DNA of 64,000 nucleotides from Terriglobia bacterium (lineage in GTDB: Bacteria; Acidobacteriota; Terriglobia; JAIQFV01): the NCBI GenBank assembly GCA_020072965.1, contig JAIQFY010000025.1, positions 1 through 64,000 on the forward strand, given 5' to 3'. Positions 27,208-36,292 of this stretch are shown here, piece by piece. The notes under the pieces are model-generated. The model was not told the origin of the DNA, did not search any database, and worked only from the letters and a program-made list of their open reading frames with translations. A program made the translations under genes and the position numbers. The number at the start of each line of letters is the position of its first letter. Position 1 is the first letter of the stretch.

Positions 27208-28386
27208 TCAAATGCAGATTGCGGAGATCTGACCCTTGCCATTTCTGGTCACCCGCTTGGGCTTTTCGCCTGCGGGGGGCTGCGAAATCTGTGCAAGAGC
27301 ATAGCTTGTACTTCGGCCCCCTGCCGCGCTGCGCACCAGGATGCCCCGTCCGATGAGTTCCAGAATGTCGCGGTACGCCGTGTCCTGAGACGAGTCCGTC
27401 AGCTTCGCCCATTTCGTCGTCGTGAGCTTGCCCTCGAACCCGTCGAGCAGCTTGTTTAGGACCAGACGCTGGCGGTCGTTCAAAGGAGGCTCGCCGACCC
27501 GCTCCCAGAACCGCGCTTTGGCCCGCACACCGCGGAGCAGCGTCTCCGACCCATCGATGGAGCGGCCAAGACAGCCCAGGAACCACACCTGCCACCGCGT
27601 AATGTCTGTCCCGCCATTCTGCGTCTCTTCCAGAATGTCGTAATAGGCGTTGCGCTCCTCCCCGATCTGCGCCGACATGCTGTAGAAGCGTTGGGCACTG
27701 TCTTCTGACCGCGCCAGGCAAAGATCGGCCAGGGCGCGCGCAATACGCCCATTCCCATCATCGAAGGGGTGAATCGTCACAAACCACAAATGCGCCATGC
27801 CCGCCTTCAGCACCGCATCAACCTTCGGCCCACGGTTGAACCAATCGAGAAATCTCGCCATTTCCCGCTTAAGCTGTGCCGCGGCCGGCGCCTCGAAATG
27901 GATGCGTTCACGCCCCACCGGCCCCGAGACGACCTGCATCGGACCGTCCCGGTCGTCGCGCCACTTCCCGACCCGAATGCGCCGCATCCCGCTCCGCCCC
28001 GACGGGAATAGACTGGCGTGCCAGCCGAACAGCCTCTCCTGAGTCAGCCGTTTGTCATAGTTTTGAGTCGCGTCCAACATCATTTCCACAACGCCCTCGA
28101 CGTTTCGATCTGCCGCTCTCTTCAGCCCACCCGCATCCATCCCCAGTCGGCGGGCAATCGACGATCGGACCGCTTCGGAGTCCAGTTTCTCCCCTTCAAT
28201 CTCGCTCGACTTGACCACATCCTCTGTCAGCGTCCGCAGGACCGTCTCCGCTCGCAGCTCAAACCCAAGCGCCTCCAATTGGCCCAGCAGACGGCCCTGG
28301 CGATGTCGCACGTCCGCCAACACCTCCGCCAGTGCCTCACTGTTCCAATGAAGCTGCGGCCAGTCGTGTTCTTCATGGATAGTCAT
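27208..28386 (-). CDS. Fic-family enzyme with N-terminal inhibitory helix (class II)
   Basis: 392 residues. The catalytic Fic loop is intact: HPFDDGNGRIAR at residues 206-217, with His206 the base and Arg214 the phosphate ligand. Fic enzymes usually move AMP from ATP onto a hydroxyl of a target protein. The inhibitory motif SSEIEG at residues 60-65 fits the (S/T)xxxE(G/N) rule, and its place before the Fic core makes this a class II, self-inhibited enzyme. The C-terminal 100 residues form a winged-helix-like domain (LNDRQRLVLNKLLDG ... TAYRDILELIGRGIL). I choose the ATG at 28386, not 28401, because GGAGA lies well placed upstream. The palindromes at 28395 and 28452 overlap its leader and suggest self-control by the C-terminal helix-turn-helix. 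Confidence 0.88.
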   Translation of the reverse strand: MTIHEEHDWPQLHWNSEALAEVLADVRHRQGRLLGQLEALGFELRAETVLRTLTEDVVKSSEIEGEKLDSEAVRSSIARRLGMDAGGLKRAADRNVEGVVEMMLDATQNYDKRLTQERLFGWHASLFPSGRSGMRRIRVGKWRDDRDGPMQVVSGPVGRERIHFEAPAAAQLKREMARFLDWFNRGPKVDAVLKAGMAHLWFVTIHPFDDGNGRIARALADLCLARSEDSAQRFYSMSAQIGEERNAYYDILEETQNGGTDITRWQVWFLGCLGRSIDGSETLLRGVRAKARFWERVGEPPLNDRQRLVLNKLLDGFEGKLTTTKWAKLTDSSQDTAYRDILELIGRGILVRSAAGGRSTSYALAQISQPPAGEKPKRVTRNGKGQISAICI

Positions 28387-28394
28387 AGTTATTC

Positions 28395-28411
28395 TCCGCA
28401 TTATATGCGGA
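28395..28411. promoter_or_regulatory. Palindromic operator TCCGCAT-TAT-ATGCGGA upstream of fic
   Basis: A 17-base palindrome (7-base arms) overlaps the leader just before the Fic start. A related site is centred on 28458 (CGCATATAATGCG), and an arm-identical one lies at 38814-38830. It is probably the operator of the Fic gene, perhaps bound by its own C-terminal domain. Confidence 0.6.
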
Positions 28412-28450
28412 TATTATATATCTTAATCTCCGCAAGGGCAAGCCTAATCT

Positions 28451-28466
28451 ACGCATATAATGCGGA
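28451..28466. promoter_or_regulatory. Second palindromic site upstream of fic
   Basis: ACGCATATAATGCGGA shares the arms of the site at 28395, 56 bases further upstream and beyond an AT-rich stretch (ATATTATATATC) that could be the promoter. Confidence 0.5.
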
Positions 28467-29026
28467 GAATAATACAACCCATCTGCGCGGCTGATTGCCA
28501 TCGACTCTTCTCCTCAACTTCGCGGGGTGGCGCCCACATGCGCTTTTTGCATGTGTGCGGTGCGGAGCTCTCCCCTGGCTGGGCGAGCTCCCAATGCTGC
28601 GTGGCGAGGTGCTTTGAAGTGTGAACAATAACGTGGCCGGATGCTCTTCTGAGGGGACTCGCAGTTCCCGAAGATTCCGCACACCCCGATAGATCGGGGT
28701 GTGCGTCACCCGACTCTTTTCTTCGGTGTCCAAACTTATTCACTTGCTTGTGGGAGACTTCTTATTGATTTGGGGGTTCCCAAGCATTACACTTCCTCTA
28801 AGCCAACCCCCCAGGTCGGCTATTCCAAGTCGCTACCATCGGTTGGCTGAGAGAGGCTCTTCCTTAACTCTTACGACATCAAGATTGTGGTGTGCTACCC
28901 GATACCAGATTAGAGCGGATCTCGCAAATGGCAGGCGAATGACACGCGGCTTTTTGCGGGGCTCCGCCCCTTCTGCGAAACGTTCACGTGTAATCAATTT
29001 GATGGACACGGAGCAGGAAGCTGGCC
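28467..29026. other. Gap with a REP hairpin, no gene
   Basis: A well-formed REP hairpin (GGGTGGCGCCCACATGCGC ... GCATGTGTGCGG) lies at 28521-28560. The rest has no supported gene; the promoter of the kinase gene should be near 28950. Confidence 0.5.
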
Positions 29027-32000
29027 ATGAAGCAGGAACTTTGGCGGCGAGCCGAGGATCTCTTTCACGCTGCGCTGGAGCGATCGCCGGAAGCTCGCCG
29101 AGCGTTTCTCGATGAGGCCTGCGGCGAAGATACTGAGTTGCGGCGGCAGGTCGAGATGCTCGTTTCGAAAGATGAGCATGCCGGCAGCTTCCTGGAAAAG
29201 CCGGTGCTTTCGGATGTCACGGACACTGTGGGCGCCCGCGGGTCGCTGGTGGGCCGGCAATACGGATCGTATCGCATCCTGTCCTTGCTGGGCGCGGGAG
29301 GGATGGGCGAGGTTTATCGCGGGCACGACAGCAAGCTTGGCCGCGACGTCGCCATCAAAACATTGCCTGCCGAGTTCGCGCGCGATCCGGAGCGGTTGGC
29401 GCGCTTCCGGCGCGAGGCGCATACGCTGGCATCCCTTAACCATCCCAACATCGCGGCGATTTACGGGCTCGAGGAGTCCGAAGAAGTGGATTACCTGGTG
29501 CTCGAGCTGGTGGAGGGGGATACGCCGCACGGACCGCTACCGCTTGCCACCGCGCTTGATCGCGCCCGCCAGGTGGCGGAGGCGCTTGAAGCGGCGCATG
29601 AGCACGGGATTATCCACCGCGACCTGAAACCGGCCAACGTCAAGGTAACGCCGGAAGGTAGGGTGAAGGTGTTGGATTTCGGCCTTGCAAAAGCGATTTG
29701 GGGGATCGAGGCCCAGCCGTATCATCTCTCGCAGACGGCGATAGCGACCGGCACCGGGAGTGTGGCGGGGCATATTGTGGGTACTCCCGGGTACATGAGC
29801 CCGGAGCAGGCGCGAGGCTTGGAGGTCGACCAGCGGACGGACATCTGGGCCTTCGGATGCCTCTTGTACGAGCTGCTCGCCGGGAAGCGCGCTTTCGAGA
29901 GTGAGACGGTCACGGACACCATTGCGGCCGTCCTGGAACATGAGCCGGACTGGCAGGCTCTGCCTGCCGAAACCCCGACGAAGGTCCGCGCCCTGTTGCG
30001 GCAGTGTCTCCACAAGGATGCGAATCTCCGGCTGGGCAGTATTCGAGACGCCCAAGCAACGATTGAAGAGGTACAGCGTGGACGAAATCGCTGGCGCTTC
30101 TCCGCGATCGCCCGCCAGCCCCGATTCGCCATCCCGGTGGCCGCAATTCTCGTGCTGCTTGGGTTTTTGGGCATGCGCTTATACCAGCGCAACTCCCGTG
30201 TCCGCTGGGTGCGAGAGCAGGCCATTCCGGAGATTGCCCGATTGTTGGATTCGTTTCAATACAAGGCTGCTTACCGCCTCATACGTCGCGCCGAGGCGGT
30301 CCTCCCCAACGATCCCACGCTGAAACAGATTCATCACGACAACTCCTTCCCGACCTCGTTTCGCACCAATCCGACCGGAGCAGAGGTGTGGGTCACGGGC
30401 TATAGCCCGGAGGACAATGACTGGCTGCGTCTCGGCACTACGCCGTTCACCACCAACGAACTGCTCCTGGGGCTCTATCGCTTCCGCATCATGAAGCCCG
30501 GATTTCAAACCATCCTGGGCGCGGGCGAAGTCCGCGGAGGAACTTCTCTGGAATTCGACCTGGACGCCGAGGGTGCCATCCCGCCGGAGATGGTGCGCGT
30601 CCCTGGCGGCATTGTGAGCATCCCTGGCTTGGACAACAAGAAGCTGAGTGCATTCCTGATCGACCGTTACGAAATCACCAACCGGCAGTTCAAACAGTTC
30701 ATCGATGGGGGAGGGTATCAGAAGCGGGGGTACTGGAAACAGGACTTTGTCCAAAGTGGCCGCAAGCTCTCCTGGGAAGAGGCCATGCAGTTGTTTCGCG
30801 ATTCCACGGGCCGGCCGGGCCCTTCCACCTGGGAGCTCGGCGGATACTTGCAAGGCCGGGATGATTATCCGGTGAACGGAGTGAGCTGGTACGAAGCCGC
30901 GGCTTACACGGAATTTGCGGGAAAGCAATTGCCAACCATATACCACTGGCAGCAGGCCGCGAGTCCGGGCTACTACGCGGATATTACCGAGCTGAGCAAT
31001 TTCAGCGGCGCCGGCCTGGCGCGGGTCGGCTCTTACAACGGCATTGGCGCCTTTGGCGCGCTGGATATGGCCGGCAATGTGAAAGAGTGGTGCTGGAACG
31101 AGACCGATGGCCGGCGCTATATCCGTGGCGGCGCATGGAATGAGCCGGAGTACATGTTCTCCGAACTGGATGCTCGCCTCCCTTGGGACCGCTCCGCCCA
31201 GAATGGCATCCGCTGTGTGCGCTACGACGTGCGCGAGGAATCCGAGCTCCAGGCTGCTGTCACCACGCCCGTTCGTGATTTCAGCAAAGAGAGAACGGTG
31301 TCGGACGAGGTGTTCCGGCTCTATCGGGGCCTCTATGCGTACGATCCGACGGACCTCGATTCGCATGTCGATGGCATCGACGAGGAGAATTCTTACTGGA
31401 AACGCGAGAAGGTCTCCTTCGCCGCTCCTTACGGAAACGAGCGGGTCTCAGGCTATTTATACCTTCCGAAGCATGTACCTCCGCCCTATCAGACCATCAT
31501 CTACGCACACCCCGGCATGGCGTTCCGGCTTCCGTCGCCGCAACCCGGGGAAGAACGTTTTTTTGACTTCGTCGTCAAGAGTGGGCGAGCGTTCCTGCTG
31601 CCGGTTCTCAAGGGTCAGTATCAGCGCCGGTATGCCGCTCCGCCCGCCGGCCCCAACGAAATACGCGACCGCCTGATTCTGGAATCCAAGGACTTTCGCC
31701 GCTCTATTGATTATCTGTGGAGCCGGCCTGATGTGGATCCCGACCGGCTCGGCGTCTTTGGTCTCAGTCGGGGTGCCTGGTTACTGCCCGTCCTCGCGGT
31801 CGCTGAGAATCGTCTCAAAGCGGCCGCGCTCGTCAGTGTCGGTTTGACTTTTGACCGGAGGCTGTTGCCCGAAATTGATCCATTCAATTTTGTTCCCCGC
31901 TTCCGGGTCCCCACCCTTATGATCAATGGCCAGTCCGATTTCCTCTTTCCGCTCGAAACCTCACAGCGTCCGATGTTTCGGCTGCTGGGCGCGCCGGAAA

Positions 32001-32110
32001 AGGACAAGCGGCTGGTCCTCCTAGAGGGAGGTCACGCCCCGGCCAACTATCCGACGGCGATCAAGGAAACGCTCGATTGGTTGGACCGCTATCTCGGTCC
32101 GGTAAAGTAG
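29027..32110 (+). CDS. Ser/Thr kinase - FGE-sulfatase - alpha/beta-hydrolase fusion
   Basis: 1027 residues. Kinase at about 83-345: LLGAGGMGEVYRG, the Lys of VAIK, HRDLKPANV, DFGLAK and GYMSPEQ are all present, so it should be active. One membrane segment lies at about 366-384. A PEGA-like strand domain (440-510) is followed by a formylglycine-generating-enzyme-like domain (about 521-735: VNGVSWYEAAAYTEFAGKQ, DMAGNVKEWCWN, RYIRGGAWNEP). The C-terminus is a dienelactone-hydrolase/prolyl-peptidase-like domain with nucleophile Ser914 in GLSRG and a late His in GGHAP. The outer domains would respond to or modify envelope material while the kinase signals inside. ATG 29027 has AGGAAG upstream. It is a stand-alone gene. 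Confidence 0.88.
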   Translation: MKQELWRRAEDLFHAALERSPEARRAFLDEACGEDTELRRQVEMLVSKDEHAGSFLEKPVLSDVTDTVGARGSLVGRQYGSYRILSLLGAGGMGEVYRGHDSKLGRDVAIKTLPAEFARDPERLARFRREAHTLASLNHPNIAAIYGLEESEEVDYLVLELVEGDTPHGPLPLATALDRARQVAEALEAAHEHGIIHRDLKPANVKVTPEGRVKVLDFGLAKAIWGIEAQPYHLSQTAIATGTGSVAGHIVGTPGYMSPEQARGLEVDQRTDIWAFGCLLYELLAGKRAFESETVTDTIAAVLEHEPDWQALPAETPTKVRALLRQCLHKDANLRLGSIRDAQATIEEVQRGRNRWRFSAIARQPRFAIPVAAILVLLGFLGMRLYQRNSRVRWVREQAIPEIARLLDSFQYKAAYRLIRRAEAVLPNDPTLKQIHHDNSFPTSFRTNPTGAEVWVTGYSPEDNDWLRLGTTPFTTNELLLGLYRFRIMKPGFQTILGAGEVRGGTSLEFDLDAEGAIPPEMVRVPGGIVSIPGLDNKKLSAFLIDRYEITNRQFKQFIDGGGYQKRGYWKQDFVQSGRKLSWEEAMQLFRDSTGRPGPSTWELGGYLQGRDDYPVNGVSWYEAAAYTEFAGKQLPTIYHWQQAASPGYYADITELSNFSGAGLARVGSYNGIGAFGALDMAGNVKEWCWNETDGRRYIRGGAWNEPEYMFSELDARLPWDRSAQNGIRCVRYDVREESELQAAVTTPVRDFSKERTVSDEVFRLYRGLYAYDPTDLDSHVDGIDEENSYWKREKVSFAAPYGNERVSGYLYLPKHVPPPYQTIIYAHPGMAFRLPSPQPGEERFFDFVVKSGRAFLLPVLKGQYQRRYAAPPAGPNEIRDRLILESKDFRRSIDYLWSRPDVDPDRLGVFGLSRGAWLLPVLAVAENRLKAAALVSVGLTFDRRLLPEIDPFNFVPRFRVPTLMINGQSDFLFPLETSQRPMFRLLGAPEKDKRLVLLEGGHAPANYPTAIKETLDWLDRYLGPVK

Positions 32111-32139
32111 TGCGACTCTGGAACTGAACAGGCGCGGAA

Positions 32140-32652
32140 TCACTGCTCGAATCCGTATAGCCATGGAAAGGGGAACAGCTTTATTGCGTGCCCGGTTATG
32201 ACCACCGGCACGCTCGTCGGGCCATTGGGAGTGGGTACTGTCACCGACGTAAAAATCTCAAGAAGCTCTTTCCCGTTATTCACAAGCACAAAATCTGCCT
32301 CCACCGTGTTAAGCAAGTTTCCCGACGGGTCGAAGGCTTTGGCCGTTTTTTTGCCCGTGCAGTCAGGATTCACTGTATAGGTTCCCTGGAAAGTGACACG
32401 GCTGACGTTGCCGTTTGTGCTGCGGGTCTGCGTCCCCGAGAAATTGCCCGCGTGGTCGAAGGTGTTTCTATTAACGCTCGCAAAGGGAACCGGGCCGGTC
32501 GGAAGGAATTGCGTTCCCGTCAAGGTGGTTCCCCACGTTCCTGCCACACCGGCGTTTGAGCAAATGTATCTATCTTGCGCCGACGCCACCGACGCCAGGC
32601 TCAACAAGAGCGTGGCGACGAAAAACAGTGTCCATACAATATTGCGCTTCAT
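32140..32652 (-). CDS. Small exported protein, unknown
   Basis: 170 residues from the ATG at 32652 (GGAG seven bases upstream). The longer ORF start at 32781 is rejected because a clean signal peptide (NIVWTLFFVATLLLSLASVASAQ) begins right at this ATG. The mature 147 residues look like one beta-barrel or beta-sandwich (GTWGTTLTGTQFLPTG, VTFQGTYTVNPDCTGKKTAK), with two Cys that could form a disulfide. I do not recognise a named family. It is convergent with the kinase fusion, only 29 bases away, and divergent from the ECF sigma gene. Confidence 0.7.
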   Translation of the reverse strand: MKRNIVWTLFFVATLLLSLASVASAQDRYICSNAGVAGTWGTTLTGTQFLPTGPVPFASVNRNTFDHAGNFSGTQTRSTNGNVSRVTFQGTYTVNPDCTGKKTAKAFDPSGNLLNTVEADFVLVNNGKELLEIFTSVTVPTPNGPTSVPVVITGHAIKLFPFPWLYGFEQ

Positions 32653-32867
32653 GGATGTTCTCCTCTCTCTTCTAATTTTGTTGCCTTTTCTATGATCTTC
32701 CTGGGTTCGACGATTGCCTAGGGCCGAAGCCAGAGTGACGGGCATTACTGTGAAGGCCAGAGATCCTAGGAGTTTCGTCATGGTTGCGCCTTCTCCTACT
32801 CATATTCCGCGAACCGGCGCTGGAATGGTTAACGGGAGGGGCTCAATTGCGATAAGATTGGAGGGAA

Positions 32868-33455
32868 ATGACGGACTGGGGTCAGCATGACATCACCCAA
32901 ATGCTCACTGCCTGGGAGGGCGGCGATACGGACGCGCGGGACCGCCTGATAGATCTGGTGTATCCGGAGTTGCGGCAGATCGCGCGCCAGAACCTCAAAC
33001 GCCGGCGCGCCGGCGAGAGCCTTGAATCCGCCGCACTGGCCAATGAGGCGTATCTCAAGCTGGTTCGCGCCGGGGGAATTCCCTGCGAAAACCGGGCGCA
33101 TTTCCTGGCGCTGTGCGCCCAGATCATGCGGCGCATCCTGGTGGACCACGCACGCCGGCGCGGCTTCGCCAAGCGTGGGGGAACTGCGCTGCGAGTGCCC
33201 CTCGATGAAGTGCTGCTGGTGGCGCAGGGGCGCGGTATTGAGGTGCTCGCCCTGGATGAGGCGCTCGATGCACTCGCCCGATTCGACAGCCGCAAGAGCC
33301 GTGTGGTCGAGCTGCGTTACTTCGGCGGGTTAAATATTGAGGAAACGGCGGAAGTCCTTGGGATCTCGGTGGACACCGTAAAGCGTGACTGGAGGATGGC
33401 CAGGGCATGGCTCATTGCCGAGCTTGCCGGGAAAAAGAACTCCGCCGGATCATAG
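32868..33455 (+). CDS. ECF RNA polymerase sigma factor, acidobacterial type
   Basis: 195 residues with both sigma regions. Region 2 is seen in YPELRQIARQNLKRRR, ALANEAYLKLV and AHFLALCAQIMRRILVDHAR; region 4 in VVELRYFGGLNIEETAEVLGISVDTVKRDWRMARAWL. The HARRRGFAKRGG block is typical of the ECF subgroup abundant in Acidobacteria and Planctomycetes, commonly encoded beside Ser/Thr kinases rather than a classical anti-sigma factor. That is the case here, with a PD40 kinase gene convergent 92 bases downstream. I infer control through phosphorylation, but nothing in the sequence proves it. ATG 32868 is preceded by GGAGGGAA. Confidence 0.9.
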   Translation: MTDWGQHDITQMLTAWEGGDTDARDRLIDLVYPELRQIARQNLKRRRAGESLESAALANEAYLKLVRAGGIPCENRAHFLALCAQIMRRILVDHARRRGFAKRGGTALRVPLDEVLLVAQGRGIEVLALDEALDALARFDSRKSRVVELRYFGGLNIEETAEVLGISVDTVKRDWRMARAWLIAELAGKKNSAGS

Positions 33456-33547
33456 ACGGCGATGCGTGGCATAATGTGCATTGGGGGTCAGACCGGGACG
33501 GATTGACCCCAGGAGTTTCATGGCGAGGCCGGTAGGTGAGGGTTGCT

Positions 33548-36292
33548 TCAATTCCTGCCGGGGGGAAGCTTGCGGCGAAACTCGTCGAAGAAATTGAAGA
33601 TGAAGCTGACCTTATCCACCTTAGGGACATCTCCGGTGTGGGAGGCCTTCAGCACGGCGACGCGCTTGCCATCGGGGTGCAGATCAAAGGCGCGGTAGCC
33701 TAAGCCCAGGCCTAAGAAGCTGGGCCCGACAGCAAACTGGCCGGGTGACCAGAGCCAGGGCTTATCGGCATGGAAGGCGTCGGAGGAGGCGGTATAAGTA
33801 GTCACCATGATCTTGCCGTCCACAGTGCAATAAAAAAGCTCCTTGCCGTTGCGGGACCACTTGGGGAGGCGGCCACCGCCCAGGGAAACTTGCCACCTGC
33901 CCCCGGGGCCAGGGAAAGCCTGGACGTACACTTCGAAATTTCCGGATTCGTTGGACTGATAGGCGAGCCAATGGCCGTCCGGGGAGAATGCAGCGGACCT
34001 TTCTGTGAAGGGAGAGTTCACCAGGGGCTTTGGCTCACCGAGCTTCCAGCCCGCCTTTTCGTTGCCTTCGATGGCCAGTGTCAGGATGTCCCAATTGGTG
34101 TCGGGGTTGAGCTGCTCGAACGCCAAGACGTTGCCGTCGGGGCGCCAGGATTGTGCCAACTGAGCGTTCTTGCTCTCCGTGAGGCGCTGGGCATTTCCAG
34201 CACCATCGGAACGTTTCCACCAGAGGTTATACGTCCCGCCTTTCTGCTCAGAGGAATAAACAATTCTCTGGCTGTCGGGAGTCCAAACCGGACCCAGGTT
34301 TGCTTCACCCGCAAAAGTCAGACGCGTGAGACTGTCGCGTTCCCAGTTGTCCACCCAGATGTCTGATCTCTTGCCGTCGGGGATCTGCAAGGCCAACCGC
34401 TTCCCGTCGGGAGAGAAAGTGGGATTGTGATACTCGGCTGCAGTCTCGCGGAGGGGCATGAATTTACCCTGGCGGTCCATCCAGTAGATTGAGACGTTTT
34501 GGGGGGCACTGCGGCCCGCGAGATACACAAGGTTTCCGGTATCCGAAAATGAGAGCTGTGCCCCGCCATTGCCCGGATTGGTGACCACGCCCTCGAGAAT
34601 CGGCGAGGGCTGGCCGGTGACATCGAGTCGCCTCAGATCAAACGCCACGGAGAACATCGTGCCTTCGTGCATATAGACCAGATGGCCGCTGGGCAGATAG
34701 CGGGCAAAGAAGCCGCCGCGCTGCACCGTCTTTTTCTGGCCGGTGGCTATTGAGACCACGACGATCTCCGCGTCCTCGTAGCTGTCCGAGTAGATGCTGG
34801 ACGTGAACAGCACGGCCTTGCCGCCGGGAAGCACCTGTGGCCAGCGGTGGGTGACTTCGCCCGCTTGCTTATCGAGCGTAGTCACCGGTTTGGGACTGCC
34901 CCCGGCCGAGGAGACTTCGGACAAGGCCGCCAGGAAATTCGGCGTAAACACGATGGTGCCGTTTTCACCCCAGCTTCCGCCGCGGGGGTTCGGAGCATCG
35001 CAGAGCGTGATCGCCGCGCCGCCCTGAACGGAGATCTTCTTGAGCTTGGCGTCGGCGAAGAAACCAAGCCACTGACCATCGGGCGAAAAGAAGGGATCGC
35101 GCCCACTTTCCGTGCCGGAAACCGCGGTGGCCTGCAACTGGTCGAAGAAGCGAATGTAGATGCGCTGCTTTTGATCGGCGCCGCTGGCAACAAAAGCCAG
35201 CCGCGTGCCATCGGGGGAGAAAATTGCAGCAGGCCCCCAGTTGGTGAACAGGGTTGCGTCCGCGCCGATCTCTGCGCTCAGATGCATCGGCTGCGGCAGC
35301 TTCGGCCTGCTCAACACGAAACCGATGGCGAACACGATGGTGGTCACCGTCAAGATCGCTGCCGCGATCTGTGTTAGCCGCTCGCGCACCTTGCGATGCG
35401 GTACCACCGGAGCCGGCCCGCTCGCCTGCGAACCCGCTTCTGCAACCCATTTCAGCTCAAGTAGCAGATCGCGCGCCGACTGCCAGCGGTTCTCGACGTC
35501 ATTTGACAGACACCGGCGAATGGCGCGGTCGAGCGCCGGCGGCGTCATCGGCTGCAGCGTCCTTATTGGCTCCGGGCCCTTTTCCAATGTCGCCGACGCC
35601 GCGCTCGACCGGCTCTTGCCCGGGAACGCTCGCCGCCCGGTCACCATCTCGTAGAGCACCGCGCCAAACGAGAAAATGTCGCTCCGCGAATCGGCTTCTT
35701 TGCCCTCCACCTGTTCGGGCGACATGTACTGAAATGTCCCAACAATCGTGCCTTGCTGCGTCACTGGAGCCGAGGGGGTAGTCGCCGCCGTCAGCATGGC
35801 TCCCCCTTCCGACAGCAACGCCGATTTTGCCAGCCCGAAGTCCAGCAGCTTCGCGCCCGCCGCCGTCAGCATAATGTTGCCGGGTTTCAGGTCGCGGTGC
35901 ACCACGCCGTGGCGATGGGCCTTGTCCAGCGCGTCAGCAATCTGGATCCCGAACTGAAGCACCTGCGCTAACGGCAGTGGCCCCTTCTCCAGCCTCGCCG
36001 CGAGCGTTTCCCCTTCGAGGTACTCCATCACCAGGAAGTCGGTGCGGTCTTGTCGGCCAACGTCGTACAACACGCAGATGTGGGGATGATTCAAGCTTGA
36101 GATGGCTTTCGCTTCGCGTTTGAAGCGCTGCCGGAGCATCGGATCATCGGAGAGCTGTGGGAAAAGAATCTTGATGGCGACAGAGCGGTCCAGCCGCGTG
36201 TCACGGGCGCGATACACTTCTCCCATCCCGCCCGCACCGATCGGCGCGAGGATTTCATAAGGACCCAGTTTTGTGCCATTCGTTAGGGACAT
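33548..36292 (-). CDS. Ser/Thr protein kinase with PD40 beta-propeller sensor
   Basis: 914 residues. The kinase occupies about residues 10-280, with IGAGGMGEVYRA, Lys in SVAIKIL, HRDLKPGNI, DFGLAK and the QYMSPEQVEG segment, so it should be catalytically competent. One membrane segment lies at about 313-333 (IAAAILTVTTIVFAIGFVL). The extracytoplasmic part is built of WD40-like/PD40 repeats with FSPDGTRLAFV-type units, ending near residue 900. This is the usual acidobacterial PknB-PD40 design: a propeller outside the membrane senses a ligand and the kinase acts inside. It is convergent with the ECF sigma gene, which may be its target. ATG 36292 fits the start of the kinase fold. Confidence 0.9.
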   Translation of the reverse strand: MSLTNGTKLGPYEILAPIGAGGMGEVYRARDTRLDRSVAIKILFPQLSDDPMLRQRFKREAKAISSLNHPHICVLYDVGRQDRTDFLVMEYLEGETLAARLEKGPLPLAQVLQFGIQIADALDKAHRHGVVHRDLKPGNIMLTAAGAKLLDFGLAKSALLSEGGAMLTAATTPSAPVTQQGTIVGTFQYMSPEQVEGKEADSRSDIFSFGAVLYEMVTGRRAFPGKSRSSAASATLEKGPEPIRTLQPMTPPALDRAIRRCLSNDVENRWQSARDLLLELKWVAEAGSQASGPAPVVPHRKVRERLTQIAAAILTVTTIVFAIGFVLSRPKLPQPMHLSAEIGADATLFTNWGPAAIFSPDGTRLAFVASGADQKQRIYIRFFDQLQATAVSGTESGRDPFFSPDGQWLGFFADAKLKKISVQGGAAITLCDAPNPRGGSWGENGTIVFTPNFLAALSEVSSAGGSPKPVTTLDKQAGEVTHRWPQVLPGGKAVLFTSSIYSDSYEDAEIVVVSIATGQKKTVQRGGFFARYLPSGHLVYMHEGTMFSVAFDLRRLDVTGQPSPILEGVVTNPGNGGAQLSFSDTGNLVYLAGRSAPQNVSIYWMDRQGKFMPLRETAAEYHNPTFSPDGKRLALQIPDGKRSDIWVDNWERDSLTRLTFAGEANLGPVWTPDSQRIVYSSEQKGGTYNLWWKRSDGAGNAQRLTESKNAQLAQSWRPDGNVLAFEQLNPDTNWDILTLAIEGNEKAGWKLGEPKPLVNSPFTERSAAFSPDGHWLAYQSNESGNFEVYVQAFPGPGGRWQVSLGGGRLPKWSRNGKELFYCTVDGKIMVTTYTASSDAFHADKPWLWSPGQFAVGPSFLGLGLGYRAFDLHPDGKRVAVLKASHTGDVPKVDKVSFIFNFFDEFRRKLPPGRN

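Noticed and set aside
30179-31366. 395-residue minus-strand ORF inside the kinase fusion
   Set aside because: Long shadow of a GC-rich gene; the plus strand has complete domain motifs throughout.
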